In this document: piece after piece, positions 15,788 to 24,257 of the stretch | Numbering within the stretch: the stretch's first letter is position 1 | Layout of the letters: each line of letters starts with the position of its first letter | Source of the DNA: Acutalibacter sp. 1XD8-36 | GTDB taxonomy: Bacteria; Bacillota; Clostridia; Oscillospirales; Acutalibacteraceae | DNA length: 64,000 bases | Reading direction: 5' to 3' | Assembly: GCF_009917525.1 (NCBI RefSeq) | Contig: NZ_QZDU01000008.1 | Location: 1-64,000 of the forward strand | Translations under genes and position numbers: made by a program | Notes under the pieces: generated by a model | Database searches by the model: none | Seen by the model: the letters and a program-made list of their open reading frames with translations, nothing else | Told to the model about the DNA's origin: nothing

Positions 15788-15818
15788 TTTTCCGCGTGTG
15801 GGTCGGGGTGTGGGTCAG
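15788..15818 (+). repeat. Integrase arm-type direct repeat, left copy
   Basis: Two GTGTGGGTC motifs spaced 12 bp apart (15796 and 15808), preceded by TTTCCGC. The same block, with the same spacing and only two different bases, lies just past the integrase gene at 42528-42558. Shared terminal repeats at both ends suggest integrase arm-binding sites of one element. The surrounding 15684-15899 holds no gene that I can support. Confidence 0.55.
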
Positions 15819-15899
15819 AAGGAGAAAAGATTTGAGGAAATTCCTCGCGCCAAGTCTAAAATCAACCTCAAAAATTGTGCCGCATAACAAAGAATAGGG

Positions 15900-16235
15900 T
15901 CAGCCCCTTTCCCCAGCCATCTCCTTATACCCCGCTCCCCACTGCTCCATAGCGTCCAGAATTGGTCGTATCGTCTCCCCCAGCTCACTGAGCGCGTATT
16001 CCACCCGGGGCGGCACCTCTGTGTAGACCGTGCGGGTGACAAGGCCGTCCGCCTCCAAAGCCCGCAGGGAATCCGTCAGCACCTTCTGACTGAGTCCCTC
16101 CAAATTTTTCTGCAATTCGTTGAACCGCCAGGGGCGCATACGCAGGTTTCGGATAATGAGAAGTTTCCATTTGCTTCCGATAAGCTGCACCGTGGTGGCC
16201 ACGTCACATTCGGGGAGTTCCTCTTTGGTCAGCAT
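15900..16235 (-). CDS. HxlR-family winged-helix regulator
   Basis: A 111-residue protein with the family signature: CDVATTVQLIGSKWKLLIIR (a conserved Cys before the winged helix), LRMRPWRFNELQKNLEGLSQ, then TVYTEVPPRVEYALSELG and a C-terminal dimerisation helix. HxlR proteins usually repress a divergent oxidoreductase or efflux gene in response to electrophiles. Here the divergent side (16236-16664) has a possible operator and promoter but no gene, so the target appears to be lost or distant. Confidence 0.88.
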   Translation of the reverse strand: MLTKEELPECDVATTVQLIGSKWKLLIIRNLRMRPWRFNELQKNLEGLSQKVLTDSLRALEADGLVTRTVYTEVPPRVEYALSELGETIRPILDAMEQWGAGYKEMAGERG

Positions 16236-16313
16236 ATGTCAGCCCCCAATACTTTAAAATATCATGTTACACTCTGATTGTACTGTATCAGGCCCGCCCT
16301 GTCAAGAGGGTGG

Positions 16314-16377
16314 GTTACTTTTATGTAACTACCCCACAAAAAGTGTGTACTTGTGGGCCAGGAAAAATCGGTATAAT
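16314..16377 (+). promoter_or_regulatory. Possible HxlR operator and plus-strand promoter facing an empty region
   Basis: GTTAC-TTTTAT-GTAAC (16314-16329) is a perfect 5-bp inverted repeat between the HxlR start and a TATAAT at 16372, with a weak TTGTGG 15 bp upstream of it. No open frame with coding character follows as far as 16664, so this 430-bp gap looks like the regulatory region of a deleted target gene. Confidence 0.35.
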
Positions 16378-16664
16378 GGGAATCACAGGGTGACAAAAAG
16401 CCCTGAATACATTAACAGTGGTACATACCCGAATCTCTCTTTGCCACAGCGCCGCTACGCTATAAACTTCCTTTAAATTTTTCTCTGCCTTCTTGACGGG
16501 GTCGGTTCAAGCTGGTGGGGCCCTATCCTTTCGGTTTTCGTTATTTTGCTTTTGACTTGTGTTTTCCGGTAGTGGGGTTAAGCAATTTCGTTATCTATAG
16601 GGCGCATTGCGCTGGGGGCATACGGGGAATTGAGAGATGTCCCGGCCAAGTAAAAACCGTATTT

Positions 16665-17252
16665 TCATACAAACTGCCCTTCCAGGACCATTTGAGCCGC
16701 CTGTCCTTTTGTAACGCCATGGTTCATTGCCAGTTTCTCAATATGGCGGTGGGCCTGAGGTTCATCCATACCGCAGGACTCAATCAGTATCCACTTGGCC
16801 CGGTTTACCAAGCGTATTTCCGCCATCTTCTCCTCCAGGGAAAGGGTCTTCTTTTCCACTTGCCGCAGCTTTTCCCGGGCGCTCACCATCCATCTAAGAG
16901 CCTGGTCCATGCCACCCTTGGATAGGGGTTTTTGCAGTGTAAATACGCCGTGTATAGAGGTTCTGGCATATACCTCGCCATACAGCTCTGCGCGGACCAT
17001 AAGTACCACCACCCTTTCCTGTGATTCGCTAATATCCACGGCAAATCCCATTCCAGCACCGTCCGGGAGGGGCGAGTTCACCAGCACAAAATCAAAGACC
17101 CGCTCAGCAAGCATTCTACGCCCCTGGCTGATGCTTCCGGCGAAACGGGTATGGGCCCGGAATACGCCAGGTAAAAAATCTTCCAGCGCCCTGTTGAATT
17201 TGTCCTGGCCGGATATGACCAGCATACGATAGACCTGCTCTTCCAGTGCCAT
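16665..17252 (-). CDS. ANTAR-domain RNA-binding regulator of the nitrogen operon
   Basis: A 195-residue protein from an ATG with GAGGGG 5 nt upstream; the frame runs further 5' into glnA and that part is spurious. The N-terminal half is a receiver-like fold in which the usual phospho-acceptor position reads FVLVNSPLPDG, so the aspartate is missing. A coiled coil leads to an ANTAR domain (about residues 135-193: EEKMAEIRLVNRAKWILIES, then EPQAHRHIEKLAMNHGVTKG). ANTAR proteins bind paired hexaloop hairpins in leader RNA and prevent termination. It is the last gene of the gltB-glnA operon, an arrangement known from other Clostridia. Control without phosphorylation is inferred. Confidence 0.88.
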   Translation of the reverse strand: MALEEQVYRMLVISGQDKFNRALEDFLPGVFRAHTRFAGSISQGRRMLAERVFDFVLVNSPLPDGAGMGFAVDISESQERVVVLMVRAELYGEVYARTSIHGVFTLQKPLSKGGMDQALRWMVSAREKLRQVEKKTLSLEEKMAEIRLVNRAKWILIESCGMDEPQAHRHIEKLAMNHGVTKGQAAQMVLEGQFV

Positions 17253-17268
17253 AATTTCCCCTCTTTTT

Positions 17269-18486
17269 TCAAGGCTTACTGCTTGCACAGAAGCTTTCCA
17301 GCACACAAGCAGGCATATGCTCCCGGATAAACACGCTCTGCCAGGCCAGACGCTGGGCTTCCGGCAAACTTTCCGGTAGCTGGCGGTACCGGGCAAGTAC
17401 TTCGGGAGGCGCTTTGTACAGGTTTAAGTTCGCTACCATAGGCAGGTCCAAGCGCTGCCGGATGCCGTAGAGTCCCGCCTGTATCATCAGTGCCAAAGCT
17501 AGATAAGGATTGGCCTCAGGGTCCGGGGAGCGCAGTTCGGCACGCCGGTATTCCCCGGAACCGGAGGGGATGCGCACCAGTTGAGAGCGGTTTTCGCTGG
17601 ACCAGGAGATATACCTGGGAGCTTTGAACCTGCCAAACCGGGCGTATGAGTTCTCCACTGGATTCAGAAAGGCCGTCATCTCCGGCGCCTTCTCCAGTAT
17701 TCCGGCAATTATATGACAGAGGTCGTTGCTGTGTTCTGAGCGCACGGATATATTGACATGAAAGCCGTTTCCTGGCCAGTCAGGGAGGGGCCTGGGTGAA
17801 AAATCTGCCCAGAGACCGTTACGCCTTGCTACAGTCTTCACCACCGTTCTGAAGGTCATGGCGTTGTCCGCGGCGGTAAGGGGGTCAGAGTAGCGGAAAT
17901 CTATTTCATTCTGGCCCGGCCCTTCTTTGTGGTAGGAGCTCTCCGGGGCAATGCCCATCTGTTCCAGGGTTAGGCAAATCTCCCGGCGGATATTCTCCCC
18001 CCGGTCCTCGGGGGCAATGTCCATATATCCCGCCTGGTCGTAGGGCTCCAAAGTAGGCTGCCCATTCTGGTCCAGGTTGAACAGGTAGAACTCCTGCTCA
18101 GTCCCGAAGAAAAAGCCGCGCCCCAGCTTTTCCGCCGCTTCCACTGCCCTTTGCAGAAGCCGCCGGGTATCGCCGGGGAAGTCTGTTCCGCCGGACAGGC
18201 TTATGCTGCTGAACATGCGCACTACCCTGCCGTGCTCTGGCCGCCAGGGCAGCACTGTCAGGGTATCTGGGTCCGGGTGCAGCAGCAGGTCCGAATAGGT
18301 CTCGTCCCCAAAGCCCGCAATAGCGGAGCCGTCAAAGGGAATACCCTGGGCAAAGGCCCTGGGCAGTTCCCCTGGCAGGATGGAAATATTCTTCTGCCGG
18401 CCAAATACGTCGCAGAAGGCCAGCCGGATAAACTTAATATCCTCTTCCTTTACATACTGCAGGACCTCGTTTTGCGTATATTTCAT
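17269..18486 (-). CDS. glnA: Glutamine synthetase, type I (short form)
   Basis: A 405-residue enzyme making glutamine from glutamate, ammonia and ATP. Family motifs in order: IKFIRLAFCDVFGRQKNIS, FDGSAIAGFGDETYSDLLL, the metal site GTEQEFYLF, GPGQNEIDFRYSDPLTAADN, the ammonia/glutamate pocket NGFHVNIS, and RAELRSPDPEANPYLALALM. It is shorter than the usual 440-470 residues and lacks the Tyr adenylylation loop of enteric enzymes. It lies 14 bp after the GXGXG gene and 16 bp before the ANTAR gene, in one operon with the glutamate synthase parts, giving a complete GS-GOGAT unit. Confidence 0.93.
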   Translation of the reverse strand: MKYTQNEVLQYVKEEDIKFIRLAFCDVFGRQKNISILPGELPRAFAQGIPFDGSAIAGFGDETYSDLLLHPDPDTLTVLPWRPEHGRVVRMFSSISLSGGTDFPGDTRRLLQRAVEAAEKLGRGFFFGTEQEFYLFNLDQNGQPTLEPYDQAGYMDIAPEDRGENIRREICLTLEQMGIAPESSYHKEGPGQNEIDFRYSDPLTAADNAMTFRTVVKTVARRNGLWADFSPRPLPDWPGNGFHVNISVRSEHSNDLCHIIAGILEKAPEMTAFLNPVENSYARFGRFKAPRYISWSSENRSQLVRIPSGSGEYRRAELRSPDPEANPYLALALMIQAGLYGIRQRLDLPMVANLNLYKAPPEVLARYRQLPESLPEAQRLAWQSVFIREHMPACVLESFCASSKP

Positions 18487-18500
18487 GGTCGCCGCTCCTT

Positions 18501-19214
18501 TCAGTTCATCACATACATCTGCCGGTAAGGATTCCCATTGTCCGGGGTCACAGAGGTGAATGGGCTGTTCAGCACCTCGGAAAGATCATACCCAAAGGCA
18601 ACGCAAAAGGCCTCCAGCTGCCCGCGCACCTCCTCCAGTTCCTCCCGCTCTGCCGGCTGCGCGGTCACCTGGGCAGGGAAAGAGATATCCTCCCAGCAGC
18701 CCCGCAGCAACAATTTTCCTCCGTGCATTCCGGTGCAGGGGAAGTTACCCACCGGCCTGCCGCCGTTCAGCGCCAGCACAATAATAATCCCCCCGGCCTG
18801 GTATTCTCCCAGAAAGCTCCCGGCTCTGCCGCCTATTATCATCACTGGGACCTTGTCCTTATAAGCCTTCATATGGATTCCGGCCCGGTACCCAGCGTCT
18901 CCCTTCACCAATATGTGCCCGCCCCGCATAGCATACCCCGCGGCGTCCCCAATGCTGCCGTGCACGATTATCTCACCGGCGTTCATGGTATCGCCCGCCG
19001 CGTCTTGGGCGTTACCATATACGGTGATGTTTCCGCCGTTGAGATAAGCCCCCAGAGCGTTCCCGGGCACGCCTTCTATTGTCAGTTCTCCGGCGTCCAT
19101 GCCGGCGCCAAGAAACCTTTCCCCGCAGCAGCCGGTGAGCCTGCAGGCGGCGGTTTTCCGCAGGCGCTCGTTTATCTCATGGTAACCAAGGCCCTGTATG
19201 TTTATCGTCTCCAT
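18501..19214 (-). CDS. Glutamate synthase GXGXG (C-terminal GltB) domain protein
   Basis: A 237-residue right-handed beta-helix protein made of repeating GXGXG units (GNALGAYLNGGNITVYGNAQ, GDAAGYAMRGGHILVKGDAG, GGRAGSFLGEYQAGGIIIVL). In ordinary GltB this is the last domain; here it is a separate subunit. The GATase, central and GXGXG domains are three adjacent genes in the same order, as in archaeal-type glutamate synthases. One base separates it from the central-domain gene. Confidence 0.92.
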   Translation of the reverse strand: METINIQGLGYHEINERLRKTAACRLTGCCGERFLGAGMDAGELTIEGVPGNALGAYLNGGNITVYGNAQDAAGDTMNAGEIIVHGSIGDAAGYAMRGGHILVKGDAGYRAGIHMKAYKDKVPVMIIGGRAGSFLGEYQAGGIIIVLALNGGRPVGNFPCTGMHGGKLLLRGCWEDISFPAQVTAQPAEREELEEVRGQLEAFCVAFGYDLSEVLNSPFTSVTPDNGNPYRQMYVMN

Positions 19215-19215
19215 G

Positions 19216-20721
19216 TTATTCCCCCGCGTGTTTTATGCCTAAGATGTCCAGTTCCTTTTGGGTGAGTCCTATGCCCCGAAGCATAAGCCGGTTGCCTCTA
19301 AGGGCTTCGATAGAGTTTATCCCCATCCCCCCCATGAGCTCCTTCATCTCATGCCTCCAGGCTGTCATCAGGTTTATAAGTCTTTTTGCCGCGGCATCCG
19401 GGTCCAGGCGTTTCACCAACTCCGGCTCTTGGGTGGCAATGCCCCAGGCACAGCGCCCGGTTTGGCAGGTGTGGCAGAGATGGCACCCCATGGCCAGCAT
19501 AGCCGCTGTGGCAATATAGCAGGCGTCCGCCCCCAATGCCACAGCCTTTACCACATCTGCGGCGCTGCGGATGCTGCCACCGGCCACCAGGCTTACCTGC
19601 CCACGGATACCCTCGTCCCGCAGGCGCTGGTCAACTGCCGCCAGGGCCAGCTCGATGGGGATGCCCACATTGTCCCGGATGCGGGTGGGAGCCGCGCCGG
19701 TGCCGCCCCGGAAACCATCTATCGCGATAATGTCTGCTCCGCTGCGGGCAATGCCGCTGGCTATGGCGGCAATATTATGCACTGCCGCCACCTTGACGAT
19801 GACCGGCTTTTGATACCCGGAGGCCTCCTTAAGGGAAAACACCAGCTGCCGCAAATCCTCAATAGAGTAGATGTCGTGGTGGGGCGCGGGAGAAATGGCG
19901 TCGGAGCCCTCGGGTACCATACGGGTCCTGGCCACGTCCCCCACAATTTTTCCGCCGGGCAGATGGCCCCCAATCCCCGGCTTTGCTCCCTGCCCCATCT
20001 TTATCTCAATAGCCGCCCCGGCGTTCAAATATCCCTTATGTACCCCAAACCGCCCGGATGCCACCTGCACAATGGTGTTGGCTCCATACCGGTAGAAATC
20101 CTCATGCAGCCCACCCTCGCCAGTATTGTATAGGATATCCAGCTCATCCGCCGCTCTTGCCAGGGCGGCATGGGCGTTATAGCTGATGGAGCCGTAGCTC
20201 ATAGCGGAGAACATCACAGGCATGGACAGTTCCAACAGGGGCGGCATCGTGGTATCCAGGCTTCCGTCAGGCCTTCTTACCACCCGTTCCGGCCGCTGGC
20301 CCAGGAAAACCTTTGTCTCCATAGGCTCGCGTAAAGGGTCGATGGGAGGGTTTGTCACCTGGGAGGCATTGAGCAGGAGTTTATCCCAATACACAGGGAT
20401 TTCCTTAGGACTGCCCATGGAGGACAGCAGCACGCCGCCTGTCCTGGCTTGCTTATAGATTTCATGGACCACAGACTGCCGCCAATTGGAGTTGCCCATG
20501 GGGGCATAATCTGAACGGACAATTTTCAGCGCCCGGGCAGGACAGAAGCTGGCACAGCGCTGGCAATTGACGCATTTTGTGTCGTCAGCCGTAATTCTTC
20601 CGCTTCTGCCGTCTATGGCGTATACCTCATGGGAGCACTGTTTTATGCAGGCGCCGCAGCCTGTGCAGCGGCCAGCATCCCGCCGGACCTCATATTCCGG
20701 ATAGATAAAGTCTATGCCCAT
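19216..20721 (-). CDS. Glutamate synthase central FMN domain with N-terminal ferredoxin module
   Basis: A 501-residue catalytic subunit that joins 2-oxoglutarate and ammonia to give glutamate. The N-terminus carries two [4Fe-4S] motifs, Cys19/22/25/29 and Cys50/53/56/60, suggesting reduced ferredoxin as electron donor rather than a GltD subunit, which is not encoded here. The FMN barrel follows: MFSAMSYGSISYNAHAALAR, AKPGIGGHLPGGKIVGDVAR, IAIDGFRGGTGAAPTRIRDN. The 3Fe-4S Cys cluster is in MGCHLCHTCQTGRCAWGIAT. Its start overlaps the GATase stop. Confidence 0.93.
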   Translation of the reverse strand: MGIDFIYPEYEVRRDAGRCTGCGACIKQCSHEVYAIDGRSGRITADDTKCVNCQRCASFCPARALKIVRSDYAPMGNSNWRQSVVHEIYKQARTGGVLLSSMGSPKEIPVYWDKLLLNASQVTNPPIDPLREPMETKVFLGQRPERVVRRPDGSLDTTMPPLLELSMPVMFSAMSYGSISYNAHAALARAADELDILYNTGEGGLHEDFYRYGANTIVQVASGRFGVHKGYLNAGAAIEIKMGQGAKPGIGGHLPGGKIVGDVARTRMVPEGSDAISPAPHHDIYSIEDLRQLVFSLKEASGYQKPVIVKVAAVHNIAAIASGIARSGADIIAIDGFRGGTGAAPTRIRDNVGIPIELALAAVDQRLRDEGIRGQVSLVAGGSIRSAADVVKAVALGADACYIATAAMLAMGCHLCHTCQTGRCAWGIATQEPELVKRLDPDAAAKRLINLMTAWRHEMKELMGGMGINSIEALRGNRLMLRGIGLTQKELDILGIKHAGE

Positions 20722-21809
20722 CAGTACGCCCCCTCCTTTACTCTCACAATAACCGGTTCGCCGCCCGCCGGAGCCCAGATATGCTCCGCCTCCGGCTCCA
20801 TCATCCGGATTGCGGCCTCTTCGCTGGCGATGAACACCCTGTCGTCCTTTTCGCCTACAACCATGGAGCGCAGCTTTAGCCGGTCATTCAGGGCCATCAG
20901 CCCGCCTGTAAATCCCAGTACGATGGAAAAGGGTCCGGTAATAAGCAGGCTGGGAAACATGCTGCGCAGATAAATATGCTTTTCTCTGTGCTCCGTTTTG
21001 CTCTCTATCGTGCTCCAGAAGGGGGCGGCAACCACCGACGCGGCCTCCGCAAGGCTCAACCCCTGTACCCGCAGCAGGTAGTCCATTATATAAGTAATAA
21101 CTTCCGTGTCCGTCTGCAATGTACACTGATAACCAAACATCTCCATATACCGCCGGTTGGCGTCATAAGAAGAAATCTCCCCGTTGTGTACCACCGACCA
21201 GTCCAGCAGGGTAAAGGGGTGCGCCCCTCCCCACCAGCCCGGGGTATTGGTAGGGTACCGCCCATGAGCGGACCAGGCGTAGCCGGCGTAGTCCTCTAAG
21301 CGATAGAACTCCCCTACGTCCTCGGGATAGCCCACGGCCTTGAACACCCCCATATTCTTCCCGGATGAGAACACAAAGGCTCCTTTTATTTCGGCGTTTA
21401 TTTTCATGACGGTTCGGGCCACAAACTCTTTCTCGTCCAGCTGCAGGCTTCTCAGCAGGGAGGGAAAGGGAGAGAGGAAGTAGCGCCAGATGATTGGCTC
21501 GCCGGTGATAGAGGGCATCTTTCTGGTAGGAATCAGCTCTGACTGGACCAGCTCAAAGCGCTCTTTCAAAAAGGCCTCGCAGGACTTGCGGGTATCCCTG
21601 CAGTCAAAGAACATGTGCATGGCGTAGAATTCCCGGTAAGCCGGATAGATGCCGTACCCGGCAAAGCCGCCGCCCAGGCCGTTGGAGCGCTCGTGCATGG
21701 GGCGCATGGCCTCTGAGACTATACTGCCGGGCATTCTGCGGCCCTCTTTCGAGATGACGGCCGCGATGGCACAGCCGGAGGGGATGCGGACCTGACCTTC
21801 GATTTCCAT
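20721..21809 (-). CDS. Glutamate synthase glutaminase (class II GATase) subunit
   Basis: A 362-residue amidotransferase that hydrolyses glutamine and delivers ammonia to the central subunit. The expected N-terminal nucleophile is Cys13 in RIPSGCAIAAVISKEGRRMP, so a 12-residue leader must be removed. Other GATase features are GYAWSAHGRYPTNTPG, WSVVHNGEISSYDANRRYME and TLQTDTEVITYIMDYLL. It is the first gene of the minus-strand nitrogen operon, 28 bp from the leader terminator's T-run and next to a consensus promoter. Confidence 0.92.
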   Translation of the reverse strand: MEIEGQVRIPSGCAIAAVISKEGRRMPGSIVSEAMRPMHERSNGLGGGFAGYGIYPAYREFYAMHMFFDCRDTRKSCEAFLKERFELVQSELIPTRKMPSITGEPIIWRYFLSPFPSLLRSLQLDEKEFVARTVMKINAEIKGAFVFSSGKNMGVFKAVGYPEDVGEFYRLEDYAGYAWSAHGRYPTNTPGWWGGAHPFTLLDWSVVHNGEISSYDANRRYMEMFGYQCTLQTDTEVITYIMDYLLRVQGLSLAEAASVVAAPFWSTIESKTEHREKHIYLRSMFPSLLITGPFSIVLGFTGGLMALNDRLKLRSMVVGEKDDRVFIASEEAAIRMMEPEAEHIWAPAGGEPVIVRVKEGAY

Positions 21810-21836
21810 AGTACCATATCCTTAATAAAAATTTTC

Positions 21837-21873
21837 AAAAAAATAACGCCCGCCCCGGGCGCAGGGATTCCCT
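21837..21873 (-). terminator. Leader hairpins with intrinsic terminator before the glutamate synthase genes
   Basis: Downstream of the promoter, the minus-strand RNA can form CAGGG-AAT-CCCTG and then CGCCC-GGGGC-GGGCG, followed by UUA and a run of seven U. A terminator between a consensus promoter and the first gene implies conditional read-through. ANTAR antitermination is the obvious candidate because that protein is encoded in the same operon. Confidence 0.65.
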
Positions 21874-21907
21874 GGGCCGGAATGAACGCCATTGCTCATT
21901 TGAATTT

Positions 21908-21936
21908 ATTATATGCGTTATCTTTCAGAATGTCAA
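21908..21936 (-). promoter_or_regulatory. Sigma-A promoter of the gltB-glnA-ANTAR operon
   Basis: TTGACA (21936-21931), a 17-bp spacer and TATAAT (21913-21908) on the minus strand: consensus in all twelve positions. Transcription would start near 21901, about 90 nt before the first gene. Confidence 0.9.
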
Positions 21937-22006
21937 GAGCTTGCCAAAAAAACTTGAGTTTTTTTCAAAAAAATGAAATACCAAAAGAAAATATTGCAAA
22001 ACAGGG

Positions 22007-22035
22007 TTGACAAACAGCTCCTACTGACGTATAAT
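22007..22035 (+). promoter_or_regulatory. Sigma-A promoter of the glnN-amt operon
   Basis: TTGACA (22007-22012), a 17-bp spacer and TATAAT (22030-22035), a perfect consensus. It is divergent from the gltB promoter, with about 70 bp between the two -35 boxes, room for shared control. Confidence 0.92.
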
Positions 22036-22046
22036 GGGGCACGGTA

Positions 22047-22114
22047 AAGGCAAGGGCGTCTTTCCGGGAGTGCAGACAGCGGGTACTCCGGAGAGCGCCC
22101 CTGCCTTATTTTTT
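22047..22114 (+). terminator. Long leader terminator hairpin before glnN
   Basis: AAGGCA-A-GGGCG on the left pairs with CGCCC-C-TGCCTT on the right (22047-22058 with 22096-22107). Further pairing of CTTTCCGG with CCGGAGAG lies inside, and ATTTTTTG follows at once. It sits between a consensus promoter and glnN, so most transcripts should stop here unless an antiterminator acts. An alternative fold pairing CCGGGAGT with ACTCCGG would compete with the lower stem. Confidence 0.8.
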
Positions 22115-22135
22115 GTAAAAGAGGATGTGCGTATT

Positions 22136-24226
22136 ATGAAACTGGTTCAGGAATATTTCGGCAGCATGGTCTTTGATGACCGGGTGATGAAAGCCAACCT
22201 TCCCTCAGATGTATATAAGTCCTTGCACAGGACGATTGAAAGGGGCGCCAGACTGGACCCTGGGGTGGCTGACGCTGTTGCCAGCGCTATGAAGGACTGG
22301 GCGGTATCTAAGGGCGCCACCCACTATACCCACTGGTTCCAGCCGCTTACCGGCGTTACCGCCGAAAAACACGACAGCTTTATCTCTCCCTCCCCCGACG
22401 GCGGAGTAATCATGGAGTTTTCCGGCAAGGAATTGATTAAGGGTGAGCCCGACGCCTCCTCATTCCCTTCCGGAGGTCTCAGAGCAACCTTCGAGGCCCG
22501 GGGATATACCGCCTGGGACCCCACCTCCTACGCTTTTATAAAGGGAAAAACCTTGTGTATCCCTACAGCTTTCTGTTCCTACGGCGGCGAGGCTCTGGAT
22601 AAGAAAACGCCCTTGCTGCGCTCCATGGCGGCCCTTAACAATCAGGCCATGCGCATTATCAGGTTGTTCGGCAACAAGGAGGTAAAGTGCGTGCGCACCT
22701 CTGTGGGGCCCGAACAGGAATACTTCCTCATAACCCAGGAGATGTACGATAAGCGCCCGGATTTGCGTTTCACCGGCCGTACCCTCTTTGGCAAGCGCCC
22801 TCCCAAAGGACAGGAGATGGACGACCACTACTTCGGCGTAATAAAACCCCGGGTGGCGGCCTATATGGAGGAGCTGAATGACGAGCTGTGGAAACTGGGG
22901 ATACTGGCTAAGACCGAGCATAACGAAGTGGCGCCCGCACAGCACGAGCTGGCCCCCATCTATACCACCACCAACGTGGCCACGGACCACAACCAGCTGG
23001 CCATGGAGGTTATGCAAAAGGTAGCCGCCAGGCACGGCCTGGTGTGCCTTCTGCACGAAAAGCCCTTTGACGGAGTAAACGGCAGCGGCAAGCACAACAA
23101 CTGGTCCATTTCTACCGACGCGGGCGTAAATTTGCTCTCCCCTGGGGAGACCCCCTATGAGAACGCCCAGTTCCTCCTGTTTCTCTGCGCGGTGATCAAG
23201 GCTGTGGACGACTACCAGGACCTGCTGCGCATAGCTGTAGCGACCGCGGGCAACGACCATAGGCTTGGAGCCAACGAGGCCCCTCCGGCGGTTGTCAGCA
23301 TATTTCTGGGCGATGAGCTTAACGGCGTTCTGGAGGCCATAGAGACCGGCGCGCCCTATGCCGGGGCCCAGAAAACCCAGATGAAGCTGGGGGTTGATGT
23401 GCTGCCCAAGTTTAACCGGGATACCACGGACCGCAACCGTACCTCGCCCTTTGCTTTCACAGGCAACAAGTTTGAGTTCCGTATGCTGGGTTCCTCCAAC
23501 AGCATTGCCTGTGCCAACATCATGCTGAACGCCGCTGTAGCCGAGAGCCTGAGGATATACGCCGACCGGCTGGAGGGGTCGGCGGACTTTGAGTCCGCCC
23601 TGCATGAGATGATACGCAAAACAATAAAGGACCATAAGAATATCATCTTTAATGGCAACGGCTATGACGGTTCATGGATAGAGGAGGCCACTAAAAAGCG
23701 CGGCCTGCTGAACTATCCCACCACCCCGGACTGCATGCCCCATCTGCTGGACGAAAAAAATGTGACAATGCTCACCTCCCAGGGGGTATACAGCCGGGCG
23801 GAGCTGGAATCCCGTTGTGAGATTATGCTGGAAAATTATGTCAAGACCGTTACCATAGAAGCAAACACTATGGTCAGCATGGCCCGCCGCCAGATTGCCC
23901 CGGCAGTAGAGACCTACACCGTAAAGCTGCTGGAGGCCGCCTCGGCAAAGAAATCCCTTGACGCCGGGCTGGACAGTGCCTATGAGCTGGATTTAATAAA
24001 GGAGCTGTCACAGCTGGCCCATGAGATTTCTCAGCGCGCGGGCCTGCTGGAGGAAGCTGTCGGAGAGCTCTCTGGCACGGTAGAGGAGCAGGGCTATACG
24101 GTGCGTGATGTGCTCTTAAAGCACATGAAGGAGCTTCGGATGGTATGCGACCGGGCTGAGACCATCACTGCCAAAGAGTTCTGGCCCTATCCCAGCTACG
24201 GCGATATACTTTTCAGCGTAAGGTAA
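22136..24226 (+). CDS. glnN: Glutamine synthetase, type III
   Basis: A 696-residue dodecameric-type enzyme of normal family length. Motifs: [20 protein letters not shown] at the start, [85 protein letters not shown] and [20 protein letters not shown]. The ATG at 22136 has GAGG 11 nt upstream; the longer frame reading back into the leader hairpin is spurious. It heads the plus-strand operon with amt-PII, asnB and purF. A second, diverged type III enzyme starts at 62256. Confidence 0.95.
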   Translation: MKLVQEYFGSMVFDDRVMKANLPSDVYKSLHRTIERGARLDPGVADAVASAMKDWAVSKGATHYTHWFQPLTGVTAEKHDSFISPSPDGGVIMEFSGKELIKGEPDASSFPSGGLRATFEARGYTAWDPTSYAFIKGKTLCIPTAFCSYGGEALDKKTPLLRSMAALNNQAMRIIRLFGNKEVKCVRTSVGPEQEYFLITQEMYDKRPDLRFTGRTLFGKRPPKGQEMDDHYFGVIKPRVAAYMEELNDELWKLGILAKTEHNEVAPAQHELAPIYTTTNVATDHNQLAMEVMQKVAARHGLVCLLHEKPFDGVNGSGKHNNWSISTDAGVNLLSPGETPYENAQFLLFLCAVIKAVDDYQDLLRIAVATAGNDHRLGANEAPPAVVSIFLGDELNGVLEAIETGAPYAGAQKTQMKLGVDVLPKFNRDTTDRNRTSPFAFTGNKFEFRMLGSSNSIACANIMLNAAVAESLRIYADRLEGSADFESALHEMIRKTIKDHKNIIFNGNGYDGSWIEEATKKRGLLNYPTTPDCMPHLLDEKNVTMLTSQGVYSRAELESRCEIMLENYVKTVTIEANTMVSMARRQIAPAVETYTVKLLEAASAKKSLDAGLDSAYELDLIKELSQLAHEISQRAGLLEEAVGELSGTVEEQGYTVRDVLLKHMKELRMVCDRAETITAKEFWPYPSYGDILFSVR

Positions 24227-24257
24227 AAACATTGTAACTTAAAGGAGTGTGGATATT

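Noticed and set aside
17253..17396. N-terminal extension of the ANTAR protein
   Set aside because: The extra 48 codons lie inside glnA in another frame; a proper ribosome site precedes the ATG at 17252.
22460..23635. A 391-codon open frame antisense to glnN
   Set aside because: It mirrors the strongly conserved GSIII frame in GC-rich DNA, has no ribosome site and reads as low-complexity antisense sequence. The same applies to 62076-63176 over the second GSIII gene.
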